DNA from: Methanomassiliicoccaceae archaeon
GTDB lineage: Archaea; Thermoplasmatota; Thermoplasmata; Methanomassiliicoccales; Methanomethylophilaceae
DNA length: 64,000 nt
Direction: 5' to 3'
NCBI GenBank assembly: GCA_003550345.1
Contig: PUJZ01000017.1
Location: 1-64,000, forward strand
Part shown: one piece after another, positions 1-8,235 of the stretch
Layout: every line of letters starts with the position of its first letter
Position numbering within the stretch: position 1 is the stretch's first letter
Program-made: the position numbers and the translations under genes
The notes under the pieces: generated by a model
Told to the model about the DNA's origin: nothing
Seen by the model: only the letters and a program-made list of their open reading frames with translations
The model's database searches: none

Positions 1-988
1 GTCCCGGGGGCCCCGATATGAGGGCCCCCCGGACCTTTTCTTTCCAGGTCTTGAGGTCCTCCATCGTGGGCGGGTCGCGGTACAGTTCGTATGCGCGCTG
101 ATAGAGCCGCGAGCCCATGACTGCGGAATGGGCGTTCTGACAGGTGGAGAGCGCCATCCTCTTCGCTTCGTACCACTGGAACCCGTCATCGGCGAAGAGC
201 GCATCCTGCAAGGACGCCTTCCAGACGTGGATGTCGTACATCGTGGGAGGATGCCTTGCAAGTTCGATGGAGCGTCGGTAGAGCTCCGAGCGCAGGACCA
301 TGGCCTGGGCGGCGACGCAATGCGCGCCCATGGCCCTCCCGGCCCTGACGATCTGCTCCTTCTTCTCGGGGATGCTGCAGAAATACCTCTCCATGGGCAG
401 GCTGCCCGCCAGCAGGCCGGTAAGCAGGCCGATTGCCGAGCCGACGATCACGTCGTAGGGGTAGTGGACGCCGATGAGGACGCGGCCGACGGCGACGCCC
501 GCCGCGAGCACCAGGGCCAAGGGCGCCCAGCGGCGGGCCTTCATCAGCAGCACGCCCACGACGACGAAGGCGCCCTTGCTGTGGCCGGAAGGGAATGAGT
601 CCCCGATCGCGAGGGCATAGGCCGTCACCCCCTGGAGCTCCTCGAAGGGCCTCGGCCTGTCGAAGTGCTCCTTCATGCCGAAGACGACCAGGCTGCTGAC
701 CGTGAGCGCCACCAGGATCGCCAGCGAAAGGTCGCGCTTGCCTCCGAGCCACAGTATGATGCAGAGGGCGATGATGAAGGGCACCGAGCCTATGTCGGTG
801 AACAGCGCAACGGCAGAGCCGTTGCCGCTGATGTCCAGGACGCTGTTCACCGCGAAGAACAGCTCCTTGTCCATTGCGTTTATGCCCTGGATGCTGTAGA
901 GCAGCATGGCGGCGTAGATGAAGGCGATGGTGCCCACTAACAACCAGAGCCTGGTGCTTATCGAGGCCGATCGGTCCTGTCCCGCCAT
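1..988 (-). CDS. PAP2-superfamily phosphatase, C-terminus off the window
   Basis: The ORF track misses this gene because it runs off the left edge; I translated it from the reverse strand, where at least 329 codons are open. It is probably a membrane lipid phosphatase of the PAP2 family. The three family motifs are visible: KEHFDRPRP (KxxxxxxRP), PSGHS, and a VLIGVHYPYD stretch with the catalytic His and Asp. Hydrophobic segments lie around them and near the N-terminus. After the PAP2 core comes a soluble tail rich in Trp, Tyr and Cys, with a repeated pattern (RHPPTMYDIHVWK and RDPPTMEDLKTWK) that I do not recognise. The start is the ATG at 988; a TATA-like TGTTTAAAC lies about 25 bases upstream. 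The substrate cannot be told (undecaprenyl or isoprenyl diphosphate are typical). Confidence 0.8.
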   Translation of the reverse strand, partial: MAGQDRSASISTRLWLLVGTIAFIYAAMLLYSIQGINAMDKELFFAVNSVLDISGNGSAVALFTDIGSVPFIIALCIILWLGGKRDLSLAILVALTVSSLVVFGMKEHFDRPRPFEELQGVTAYALAIGDSFPSGHSKGAFVVVGVLLMKARRWAPLALVLAAGVAVGRVLIGVHYPYDVIVGSAIGLLTGLLAGSLPMERYFCSIPEKKEQIVRAGRAMGAHCVAAQAMVLRSELYRRSIELARHPPTMYDIHVWKASLQDALFADDGFQWYEAKRMALSTCQNAHSAVMGSRLYQRAYELYRDPPTMEDLKTWKEKVRGALISGPPG

Positions 989-1235
989 CGCTATGGTTGA
1001 TGTCAGTTCAGCGTTTAAACATTGTTACTTGACTATCATATGGAGTTAATCCGGCAGCGGAATTGTGCTGAATGGTCTGATGCATGTCGCACCGCAGACT
1101 ATGCGGGGCATCGGCAAATGCCAACGCTGCGCAGGGGCTTGAGCGGGCATTCGGGCGAACGTTCAATGACGTCCACGGATGTTCCCTTGAGACAACGATG
1201 ACGGAGGATTCGAACGGGTATTTTTTTCACCAGTG

Positions 1236-1871
1236 TCAATCCAGACCCTGTCGGTTCGGATGCAGCACCATGCAGTGCTGCCTCATCTCCAGGCCGTCCT
1301 CCTCGATGACCTCCACGGTTTCGAAGCCGTAATGGGTGTAGATGTCTGCTACACGGTCATCGTGGGACTCGAGCACCATGGGGAGTCCCCGGCGTGCGCA
1401 GTCCTCGATCACCGGTGTCATCAGCCTTCTGAATGCGCCGCTGCCCCGCAGCGAGGGGTCGACCGCCACCACCTTGATGTAATAGAAGTCGCCGTCGATG
1501 TGCCGGTAGGGCCATTTCAGGTCCATGACCCGGTCGTGTTTCTTGAGGTTCCTCCTTAAAGACCTGAAGTCCTCCTTGCTCAGGAGTCTGCGCAACAGCA
1601 GCACCAGCCTCAGGGTGTGGACCGTCCTCGTCATCGGCCGGATAGCCTTGCTGTGGTATCCTAGCACCACGGCCTTCGGGGAGCCGTCGAGCAGCTGCGC
1701 ATCCCCATGCTTGACGAACTCCTTTAGGTTGAGGAGAGAGGCCTTCAGCATCACCTCGTCCAGGTTGCTTACGTTGCCGATCACGGCCCTTATCAGCGGA
1801 TATTCGGAGAAACTGACGGCTATGACCCGGGCGAGCTCCTCCATGTCATCCTCCTTCAACGGTGTGGCCAT
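1236..1871 (-). CDS. GNAT-family N-acetyltransferase
   Basis: 211 residues. The C-terminal half carries a GNAT core: a beta-4 strand (FYYIKVVAVDPSLRG) followed by an acetyl-CoA pyrophosphate loop in the RGSGAFRRLM region, then the VLESHDDRVADIYTHYGFE segment common to this fold. The N-terminal third (MEELARVIAVSFSEYPLIRAV) resembles acetyltransferases acting on small amines or unknown substrates. The gene is monocistronic, with a TATA-like GTTATTTTATAC about 40 bases upstream on the minus strand. Substrate unknown. Confidence 0.8.
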   Translation of the reverse strand: MATPLKEDDMEELARVIAVSFSEYPLIRAVIGNVSNLDEVMLKASLLNLKEFVKHGDAQLLDGSPKAVVLGYHSKAIRPMTRTVHTLRLVLLLRRLLSKEDFRSLRRNLKKHDRVMDLKWPYRHIDGDFYYIKVVAVDPSLRGSGAFRRLMTPVIEDCARRGLPMVLESHDDRVADIYTHYGFETVEVIEEDGLEMRQHCMVLHPNRQGLD

Positions 1872-2085
1872 AGCGGTTCCGCCCTCGTAGCATATACCAT
1901 ATTTCCGTATAAAATAACACTTAGAACTTATTCCAGGAACGGCCTCTGGGATTTGGATCGGTTGCGAATAGTTTCCGGGTTCGGCGATGGGGCGCCAAGC
2001 AACGCAGCATGGTACCCTCCGTGCCCATAAACGGCCGATGACAGTCCCCGTCCGCGGTCAAGGACCTTATCGCTTGTGCCCTTTC

Positions 2086-2439
2086 TCAGTCTGGATCCTT
2101 GCTCTTTTCGAGCGACTTGGGGTCAACAATCCTCCCGACCGCCATGGAGAGCGGCCACACCACGGAGATGCCGTTGCCTGGCTTCTCCAGCTCCGCCGCC
2201 TCGCTTATCCTTATCAGAATATCCTTGCTCCTCTCCCTCGGGACAACCGTCAGCACCATCTCCTTCTCCGGCTCGATGAGCATCCCCATGAATATCATCC
2301 AATCATGGGTGCTGGTCCCCCGGCCGTGGAATATGGTGGACCCCTGGGCCCCCGCATCAATGGCCGCTTTTAGCGCGACTTCCGCCCATCCCTTCCTGAC
2401 CACGGTCAATATCATGTCCACGTTTTCCTCAATCAGCAT
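2086..2439 (-). CDS. P-II-like signalling protein (GlnB/GlnK family, divergent)
   Basis: 117 residues, the usual P-II length. The beta-alpha-beta layout, GSTIFHGRGTS before the T-loop, IEPEKEMVLTVV, and a C-terminal PGNGISVVWPL segment fit the P-II fold. The T-loop does not carry the uridylylated YRG motif of enteric GlnB, so it belongs to the divergent P-II-like group. No amtB ammonium transporter or nif gene is adjacent, so the partner is unknown. The start ATG has a strong GGAGGGAGG ribosome site. A palindrome (separate entry) sits upstream. Confidence 0.75.
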   Translation of the reverse strand: MLIEENVDMILTVVRKGWAEVALKAAIDAGAQGSTIFHGRGTSTHDWMIFMGMLIEPEKEMVLTVVPRERSKDILIRISEAAELEKPGNGISVVWPLSMAVGRIVDPKSLEKSKDPD

Positions 2440-2483
2440 GTCCTCCCTCCGTTCCGGACAGATGTTGGTCTTGCGCCGAGGAC

Positions 2484-2501
2484 AGTATCGTCTCCGATAC
2501 T
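2484..2501. promoter_or_regulatory. Inverted repeat upstream of the P-II-like gene
   Basis: AGTATCG-TCTC-CGATACT forms a perfect 7-base inverted repeat with a 4-base loop, 45 to 62 bases before the P-II-like start codon. It could be an operator or an mRNA hairpin in the leader. The rest of the 356-base gap between this gene and tRNA-Ala shows no coding potential that I trust. Confidence 0.4.
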
Positions 2502-2795
2502 ATCTATGTTATCGTTCGGCAACATCGTTAATCCTGTGACCGAACCCATACGGGTTGGCACGCCGATCTATATTGATATCGTTGTCAAGGTCTCCAATTA
2601 ACACGCTACCAAGCCATTTGAGCCGTATGCGACGGACTTAACGCCCGCCCTAGGCCAACAGAGAATCCAAAGAAGCGGCAGGAGGCCATTGGATGTATGG
2701 TCAGGCACAACGGCTGCCGGTGCGTGAATTCTCCGGGAGGATGTGTTTCTGATCCAGGGACACCATATAAACGTATCCAGTGGATGGTGTTGTGG

Positions 2796-2869
2796 TGGAC
2801 CAAGCGGGATTTGAACCCGCGCCCTCCTGCTTGCAAAGCAGGCGATCTTCCGAGCTGATCTATTGGCCC
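2796..2869 (-). tRNA. tRNA-Ala (anticodon TGC), CCA encoded
   Basis: Read on the minus strand, the 74-base gene folds with a 7-bp acceptor stem (GGGCCAA with TTGGTCC, one G-T pair), a CCTGC/GCAGG anticodon stem, loop TTTGCAA (anticodon TGC) and a GGTTCAAATC T-arm. The CCA end is encoded (2793-2795). Confidence 0.95.
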
Positions 2870-2941
2870 TTTCAGGCGTCCAAACCTGAGATACAATATA
2901 TAGGTTTCGAGTTGGCCGGGCGCGGGGGAATGTCGGGATGA

Positions 2942-2958
2942 CGAAGGGTTAATATACC
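2942..2958 (+). promoter_or_regulatory. BRE/TATA promoter of the aromatic amino acid operon
   Basis: CGAAGGGTTAATATACC has a BRE-like purine run followed by a TATA box. Initiation is expected about 25 bases downstream, near 2976. That leaves a short leader with a GAGGG ribosome site before the ATG at 2993 and makes the upstream GTG (2966) in the ORF track unlikely as the start. Confidence 0.55.
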
Positions 2959-2992
2959 GTGTCATGTGTTAGCACGTATCACGAGGGATCAT

Positions 2993-3784
2993 ATGTTCGG
3001 CAAGCAGATCCGCATGGAGAGGATAATCGACCGTAACTCGGGCAACGCGGTGATAATACCGGTGGACCACGGGATGTCGGTAGGGCCGATAGAGGGCCTG
3101 AAGGACATGCGCCGCACCATCGACGGGATATCCCGCGGTGGCGCGACGGCGGTGGTCATGCACAAAGGCATAGTCCCATACGGCCATCGCAGCAGCGGCC
3201 ACGACATCGGCCTGATACTCCATCTCTCCGCATCCACCAACATGGGCACCACATCCGACGAGAAGGTGCTGGTCGCCAGCGTGGAGGAGGGAATCAAGCT
3301 GGGAGCGGACGCGGTGTCCGTGCATCTGAACATCGGCTCGGACACCGAGCCGTCGATGCTGCACGACATCGGCGGCGTCTCCCGCAAATGCATGGAATGG
3401 GGCATGCCCCTGCTGGCCATGGCCTACCCCCGCGGCCCGGGCATCAAGGACCCGTTCGACGTGGACCTGGTGAAGCACTGCGCCCGGGTGGCGGTGGAGC
3501 TCGGCGCCGACCTGGTGAAGACCAACTACACCGGCGACCCTGACAGCTTCCGCGAGGTGGTGGAGGGGGCGATGGCGCCGGTGGTGATCGCCGGCGGCCC
3601 GAAAATCGCCTCCGACAAGGAGCTGCTCACCATCGTGAGGGAGTCCCTGGACGCTGGCGGCAAGGGGGTCTCCATCGGCCGCAACGTGTTCCAGCACCGC
3701 AACGTTGAAGGCATGACCAAGGCCATATCCAGCCTGGTGCTCCACGGTGCGGACGTGGATGACGCCATGAAGCTGCTGAAGTGA
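2993..3784 (+). CDS. 2-amino-3,7-dideoxy-D-threo-hept-6-ulosonate (ADTH) synthase
   Basis: 263 residues from the ATG at 2993, chosen because of its GAGGG ribosome site. It is a class I aldolase-like TIM barrel: VIIPVDHGMS near the N-terminus, VVMHKGIV, VKTNYTGD with the likely Schiff-base Lys, and a C-terminal phosphate site GVSIGRNVFQH. This family includes archaeal fructose-bisphosphate aldolases. The immediately downstream DHQ synthase II identifies it as ADTH synthase, the first step of the archaeal route to 3-dehydroquinate from 6-deoxy-5-ketofructose phosphate and aspartate semialdehyde. First gene of the seven-gene aro operon; six bases separate its stop codon from the next ATG. Confidence 0.88.
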   Translation: MFGKQIRMERIIDRNSGNAVIIPVDHGMSVGPIEGLKDMRRTIDGISRGGATAVVMHKGIVPYGHRSSGHDIGLILHLSASTNMGTTSDEKVLVASVEEGIKLGADAVSVHLNIGSDTEPSMLHDIGGVSRKCMEWGMPLLAMAYPRGPGIKDPFDVDLVKHCARVAVELGADLVKTNYTGDPDSFREVVEGAMAPVVIAGGPKIASDKELLTIVRESLDAGGKGVSIGRNVFQHRNVEGMTKAISSLVLHGADVDDAMKLLK

Positions 3785-3789
3785 TTATC

Positions 3790-4803
3790 ATGGGACGCAT
3801 ATGGGCGCGGGCGGACCTTCCCGATTCCGCCGATGAGAGGAAGAGCCTGGTCACCGGCGCGTTGGAGAGGGGCATCGAGGACATCGTGGTCCGCAAAGGC
3901 GATGAGTCCATGGAGGGCCTGGGAAGGATGACCCTTCATTTCCGGGACGGTGAGAGTATCGATTCCCCTTGGGGCGAGCTGCGCATCGTCTCCGTCGACG
4001 ACCCTGAGAGCATGTCCGAGCTCATGGCCTCGGCGGGGGAGGGGTCCTTCGTGGTCAGCACCAGCGACTGGAAGGTCATACCTCTGGAGAACCTCGTAGC
4101 CGCGTTCCAGGGCAGCGGCTCGCGGCTGCTCGCCACCGCCGACAGCCTCGGCGAGGCGCGGCTCTTCCTGCAGACCCTCGAAGGCGGGGTCGATGCGGTG
4201 CTGCTGCCGCCGGAGGTTTGGAACGACGACGGCATCATCAGCCTCCTGCAGGAGGAGGGCTCGGTGGAGCTGCAGGCCGTCACCGTCAAGGAGGTGAGGA
4301 AGCTGCCCCTGGCGGACCGCGTCTGCGTCGACACCTGCAACATCATGGTGCCGGGGGAGGGCATGCTCATCGGCTCGCAGTCGGCGTGCATGCTGCTCGT
4401 GCAGTCGGAGAGCGAGGAGAGCGGTTACGTGGCATCGCGTCCGTTCCGCGTCAACGCCGGGGCGGTGCACGCCTACGTGATGACGCCGGGAGGGAAGACC
4501 AGGTACCTGTCGGAGCTCAAGAGCGGCGACGAGGTCCTCGTGGTCGGTTCCGACGGCGCCGCCCGACGCTCTGTGGTAGGTCGCTGCAAGACCGAGAGCA
4601 GGCCGATGCTGCTGCTGGAGCTGGAGCATGGGGGGAGGCGCTTCAGCTCCGTAGTCCAGAACGCCGAGACCGTCAGGCTGATCGGCCCGGACGGCTCCAT
4701 ATCGGTGAGCGATATAAAGGCGGGGGACAAGGTCCTCGCGGCGGTGTCGGAGGGCGGAAGGCATTTCGGCATGAGCGTCGATGAGACCATCAGGGAGACA
4801 TGA
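3790..4803 (+). CDS. 3-dehydroquinate synthase II (archaeal type)
   Basis: 337 residues from the ATG at 3790; a GTG at 3781 overlaps the previous stop and is a less likely start. It matches the archaeal NAD-dependent DHQ synthase II, which oxidatively deaminates and cyclises ADTH to 3-dehydroquinate. It is unrelated to bacterial AroB. Family landmarks are VCVDTCNIMVPGEGMLIGS, the VASRPFRVNAGAVHAYV segment, and a C-terminal KAGDKVL region. Its stop overlaps the aroDE start (ATGA), so the two are translationally coupled. Confidence 0.9.
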   Translation: MGRIWARADLPDSADERKSLVTGALERGIEDIVVRKGDESMEGLGRMTLHFRDGESIDSPWGELRIVSVDDPESMSELMASAGEGSFVVSTSDWKVIPLENLVAAFQGSGSRLLATADSLGEARLFLQTLEGGVDAVLLPPEVWNDDGIISLLQEEGSVELQAVTVKEVRKLPLADRVCVDTCNIMVPGEGMLIGSQSACMLLVQSESEESGYVASRPFRVNAGAVHAYVMTPGGKTRYLSELKSGDEVLVVGSDGAARRSVVGRCKTESRPMLLLELEHGGRRFSSVVQNAETVRLIGPDGSISVSDIKAGDKVLAAVSEGGRHFGMSVDETIRET

Positions 4804-6143
4804 CCCGTATCTGCCTATCAGTGGGCCGCGTCGAGGACCTGCAGTCCGACGCGATGCAATCGGCGGACATGGCCGAGCTGAGGCTGGACATGACCGGATG
4901 GCCGCTGGATCCCCTTCCCGAAAAGCCCTTCATCGCCACCCTGGGCGGGCTTGAGGGCCAGAGCAGGGCGGAGGCGGCCGAGTGGGCGCTCTCCGCGGGG
5001 GCGGAGCTGATCGATGTCGGCGATGGCGACGACGCCATAGACGAGGGCAGGAAGATGGCCTCCCATCACGACTGGGAGCGCACGCCCTCATGGGAGGAGA
5101 TCCTCCGTTTGCTGGGCGGGATGCGCGGCGGGCTGCGCAAAGGCGCGTTCATGGTCAATTCCCTCCGGGACCTGGTGAACATCAAGCAGGCGGCCGACCT
5201 GATCGCCGGAAGGCATGTGATGCTGGGCATGGGCGAGCTGGGCGTGATCACCCGGATAAGGTCCCAGCTCTTGGGCAACGAGTTCACTTACGCCCATGGC
5301 GGCAAGGCCACCGCTCCGGGGCAGCTCTCGGCGCAGGAGATGAGGAGGCTGGGAGGAGACGCATTGCTGCTGGGGATAGTGGGCAGGCCGCTTGGCCACA
5401 GCTCCTCGCCGGCGATGCACCGCGCCGCTATGGACGCAACGGGACTGGCCGGCAGATACCTGCGTCTCGACGTCCCCGACCTCGACGGTCTGGCGGCCTT
5501 CATGAAGTTCTACGACGTCCGCGGCCTCAACGTCACCATACCGTACAAGGTGGAGGCCTTGGCGCACCTGGACGCCCTGGACGCGTCCGCCGCCGCCGTG
5601 GGGGCCGTCAACACCATAAGCAATGAGGACGGCAGGCTGGTGGGCTACAACACCGATGTGCTGGGAGTGAAGGAGGCCCTGTCCGAGGCGGGCCTCGTCA
5701 TCGAGGGGTCGGAAGCCCTGGTGCTGGGGGCCGGAGGCGCCGCCATGGCCTGCTGCCACGCCCTCCTCTCCGAAGGTTGCGGAGTGACGGTGAGCAACCG
5801 GGACATGTCGAAGGCGGAGGCCCTGGCGCAGCGCTTCGGCTGCTCCGCGGCGGGCGTTCCCCGGAGCCTCGAACGCTTCGACCTCATTGTCAACTGCACC
5901 CCTCTGGGCATGGAGGGCTACCCCTCGCTCGCCCCGTTGGAGGTGGAACTCATCGGAGAGGGTCACACGGTGTTCGACATGGTCTACCGCCCCCGGGAGA
6001 CGCCCCTCATCCGCGAGGCCTCCGCCCGGGGTGCGAGGACGATAGAGGGGGCGGAGATGCTGCTCCATCAGGCCATGGCCTCGTTCCGCATTTGGACTGG
6101 TTTGGATGCTCCCAAGCGCGTGATGATGGAGGCGATCCTATGA
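4800..6143 (+). CDS. aroDE: Bifunctional 3-dehydroquinate dehydratase (type I) / shikimate dehydrogenase
   Basis: 447 residues carrying two enzymes. Residues 1 to about 195 are a compact type I DHQ dehydratase with ELRLD, the catalytic His in HHDWERTP, a Schiff-base Lys candidate in NIKQA, and the substrate Arg in GVITRIR. Residues about 197-447 are shikimate dehydrogenase: GHSSSPAMH, NVTIPYK with the catalytic Lys, GAVNTI, GYNTD, the NADP loop LGAGGAA and NRDMSKA. The dehydratase half is odd: the usual T-x-R after the second strand reads IATLGG, and the usual DvE reads IDVGDG, so one substrate-binding Arg is absent. It overlaps both neighbours by 4 bases. Confidence 0.9.
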   Translation: MTRICLSVGRVEDLQSDAMQSADMAELRLDMTGWPLDPLPEKPFIATLGGLEGQSRAEAAEWALSAGAELIDVGDGDDAIDEGRKMASHHDWERTPSWEEILRLLGGMRGGLRKGAFMVNSLRDLVNIKQAADLIAGRHVMLGMGELGVITRIRSQLLGNEFTYAHGGKATAPGQLSAQEMRRLGGDALLLGIVGRPLGHSSSPAMHRAAMDATGLAGRYLRLDVPDLDGLAAFMKFYDVRGLNVTIPYKVEALAHLDALDASAAAVGAVNTISNEDGRLVGYNTDVLGVKEALSEAGLVIEGSEALVLGAGGAAMACCHALLSEGCGVTVSNRDMSKAEALAQRFGCSAAGVPRSLERFDLIVNCTPLGMEGYPSLAPLEVELIGEGHTVFDMVYRPRETPLIREASARGARTIEGAEMLLHQAMASFRIWTGLDAPKRVMMEAIL

Positions 6144-6973
6144 GCGGTTGGGGGGAGTCGTTCGGCGCTGTAACGGTGGTCAACGCCATACCTTGCGGCA
6201 AAGGGGCGACGCTGGGCATAGACCTGAGGACACTGGCCGAGTTCGAGCCCGGAGGGGACGCCCTCAGCATAGAGGTCGAAGGCGGCGACAGGACCGATGA
6301 CAGGCTGGGTAGGATATGCGCCAAAAGGATGCACGAGGCCTTGGGCATCCCCTGCGTCGGCAGGCTGAGGATATGGTCGGAGATACCGGTCTCACGGGGT
6401 CTGAAGAGCTCCAGCTCCGCCGCCAACGCCGTATGCCTGGCGGTGAACAACGCCCACGGCGGGAGGATGGATGAGCTGGAGGCCCTGAAGATAGGCTGCC
6501 GGAGCTCCATCGACGCCGGCGTCTCGGTCACCGGGGCGTTCGACGACGCCTGCGGATGCCACTTCGGCGGCCTGGTGGTCACCGACAATGCGAGGATGCA
6601 CATAGAGGCCATGGTGCCCAGCGTCGGCGAGCATTCGGTGCTGCTGCATGTGCCCGAGGAGCGGATAGAGAAGAGGGCGCTGGACTTGCCGGCCTTCCGC
6701 CGGAGGAGGGGCGACTTCGAGGATCTGATCGAGCGCAGCGCCGCCGACCCTTTCGGCACCATGTCCGAGAACGGCAGGCTGGTGGCCGAGATAGTGGGGG
6801 CGGACGACGGCCTCGCCCGCCGGGCGCTGGAGAAGGGCGCGGCGGCGGCGGGCATGAGCGGCACCGGCCCGGCGGTGGCCGTCATCGCCGATGAGGACCT
6901 CTGCAAGGAGCTGATACTGGAGCAGGGGAAGGGGCGTTTCATCCTCAGCCGTCTCAGGGGTGTGAGCGAATGA
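6140..6973 (+). CDS. aroK: Shikimate kinase, archaeal GHMP type
   Basis: 277 residues. The ORF track starts 363 bases too early, inside aroDE; the real start is the ATG at 6140, overlapping the aroDE stop. It phosphorylates shikimate with ATP and is of the GHMP-kinase fold, not the bacterial P-loop AroK. The phosphate loop is SRGLKSSSSAANAV near residue 85, and a C-terminal GAAAAGMSGTGPAV loop completes the GHMP signature. Position between shikimate dehydrogenase and EPSP synthase fixes the substrate. Confidence 0.92.
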   Translation: MSGWGESFGAVTVVNAIPCGKGATLGIDLRTLAEFEPGGDALSIEVEGGDRTDDRLGRICAKRMHEALGIPCVGRLRIWSEIPVSRGLKSSSSAANAVCLAVNNAHGGRMDELEALKIGCRSSIDAGVSVTGAFDDACGCHFGGLVVTDNARMHIEAMVPSVGEHSVLLHVPEERIEKRALDLPAFRRRRGDFEDLIERSAADPFGTMSENGRLVAEIVGADDGLARRALEKGAAAAGMSGTGPAVAVIADEDLCKELILEQGKGRFILSRLRGVSE

Positions 6974-8235
6974 GGGTCCGCCGCAGCGACCTGAAAGGCC
7001 AGGTCCGCGCTCCGCCGTCGAAGAGTCACACCCATCGCGCCGTTTTCATGGCCGCGATGGCCGACGGGCGCTCCGTCATAAGCGACCCTCTGCTCTCCGC
7101 CGACACCATGGCCTCCTGCCGCGCCATGCGTCATATGGGCGCCGAGGTTGAATGCGGCGATTCCTCCATCACGATCGTGGGCGGCCTCGAATGCCGCGGG
7201 GGGGAGATCGACGTGGGCAACTCGGGCACCACCCTCAGGCTGCTGGCGGGAACGGCCTCGCTCTTCCCCTGCCCCACGGTGATCGACGGTGACGAATCCC
7301 TGCGCAGCAGGCCCATGGGACCGTTGCTGGACTGCTTAGATTCCATGGGAGCGCGCTGTACCTCGAGGGGCGGCAAACCCCCGGTCACGGTGGAGGGCCC
7401 CTTGACAGGCCGCAGGGCATCAATAAGGGGCGATGTGAGCTCGCAGTACATCAGCTCCCTGCTGATGGCCGGCGGCCTCAGGGAAGGGGGGATGAGGGTG
7501 GAGGTGACCGGCAGGCTGGCCTCGCGCCCTTACGTGGACATCACCGTGGACCTGATGCGCCGCTTCGGGAGCCTGGTGGCAGAGACGGAAGGAGGTTACG
7601 AGGCCGAGGGCGTAGGCTACTCCCCCTGCGACTACCGCGTACCTGGAGACTTCTCCTCCGCGGCCTTCCCCCTGGTGGCCGGGGCGCTCTGCGGGGACGT
7701 GGCCGTCTACGGCCTGGACCTCGAGGACCTGCAGGGGGACAAGGCGATACTGGACATCCTGCGGGCCTTCGGTGCCGAAGTCGAGGCGGACGGAGGCCGG
7801 GCCAGATCGAGCGCATCGAAGCTGCGGGGGGCCAGGGTCGACATGGGCGATGTGCCTGACCTCTTCCCCGCGGTCGCGGTCCTCGCCGCCAACGCCGAAG
7901 GCGAGAGCAGGCTCCACAACGCCCGGCAGCTGAGATTCAAGGAGAGCGACAGGATCGCCACCACCGTGGCCATGCTGAGATCGATGGGAGCGGACATCGA
8001 GGCCGCCGAGGACGGCTGCGTGGTCCGCGGAGGCAGGCGCCTGCGCGGCGCCAAGGTGGAGACGCATGGTGACCACCGCATAATGATGGCCGCTTTCGTG
8101 GCCGGACTCTCCGCCGATGGGGTCACCGAGATCGACGCCAAGGGCGAGCATCAGGTCTCCTACCCCATGTTCCTTAATCAGATGAGGTCCATAGGTGCGG
8201 TGTTCGAGGAGGATGACGATGAACAGCATGGGTGA
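6970..8235 (+). CDS. aroA: 3-phosphoshikimate 1-carboxyvinyltransferase (EPSP synthase)
   Basis: 421 residues, normal family length. It transfers enolpyruvate from PEP to shikimate-3-phosphate. Seen: PPSKSHTHRAV at residues 14-24 (substrate-binding Lys and Ser), VGNSGTTLRLLAG, DGDESLRSRPM, SSQYISSLLMAG, RFKESDRI and THGDHRIMMA near the C-terminus. The start overlaps the shikimate kinase stop by 4 bases, and its end overlaps the aroC start. Confidence 0.96.
   Translation: MRVRRSDLKGQVRAPPSKSHTHRAVFMAAMADGRSVISDPLLSADTMASCRAMRHMGAEVECGDSSITIVGGLECRGGEIDVGNSGTTLRLLAGTASLFPCPTVIDGDESLRSRPMGPLLDCLDSMGARCTSRGGKPPVTVEGPLTGRRASIRGDVSSQYISSLLMAGGLREGGMRVEVTGRLASRPYVDITVDLMRRFGSLVAETEGGYEAEGVGYSPCDYRVPGDFSSAAFPLVAGALCGDVAVYGLDLEDLQGDKAILDILRAFGAEVEADGGRARSSASKLRGARVDMGDVPDLFPAVAVLAANAEGESRLHNARQLRFKESDRIATTVAMLRSMGADIEAAEDGCVVRGGRRLRGAKVETHGDHRIMMAAFVAGLSADGVTEIDAKGEHQVSYPMFLNQMRSIGAVFEEDDDEQHG

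Noticed and set aside
186-752. 188-residue ORF at the left edge
   Set aside because: Wrong frame of the PAP2 gene, which is open across the whole region with all three motifs.
2606-2965. 119-residue minus-strand ORF
   Set aside because: It runs through the tRNA-Ala gene and the aro promoter and has no ribosome site or family resemblance.
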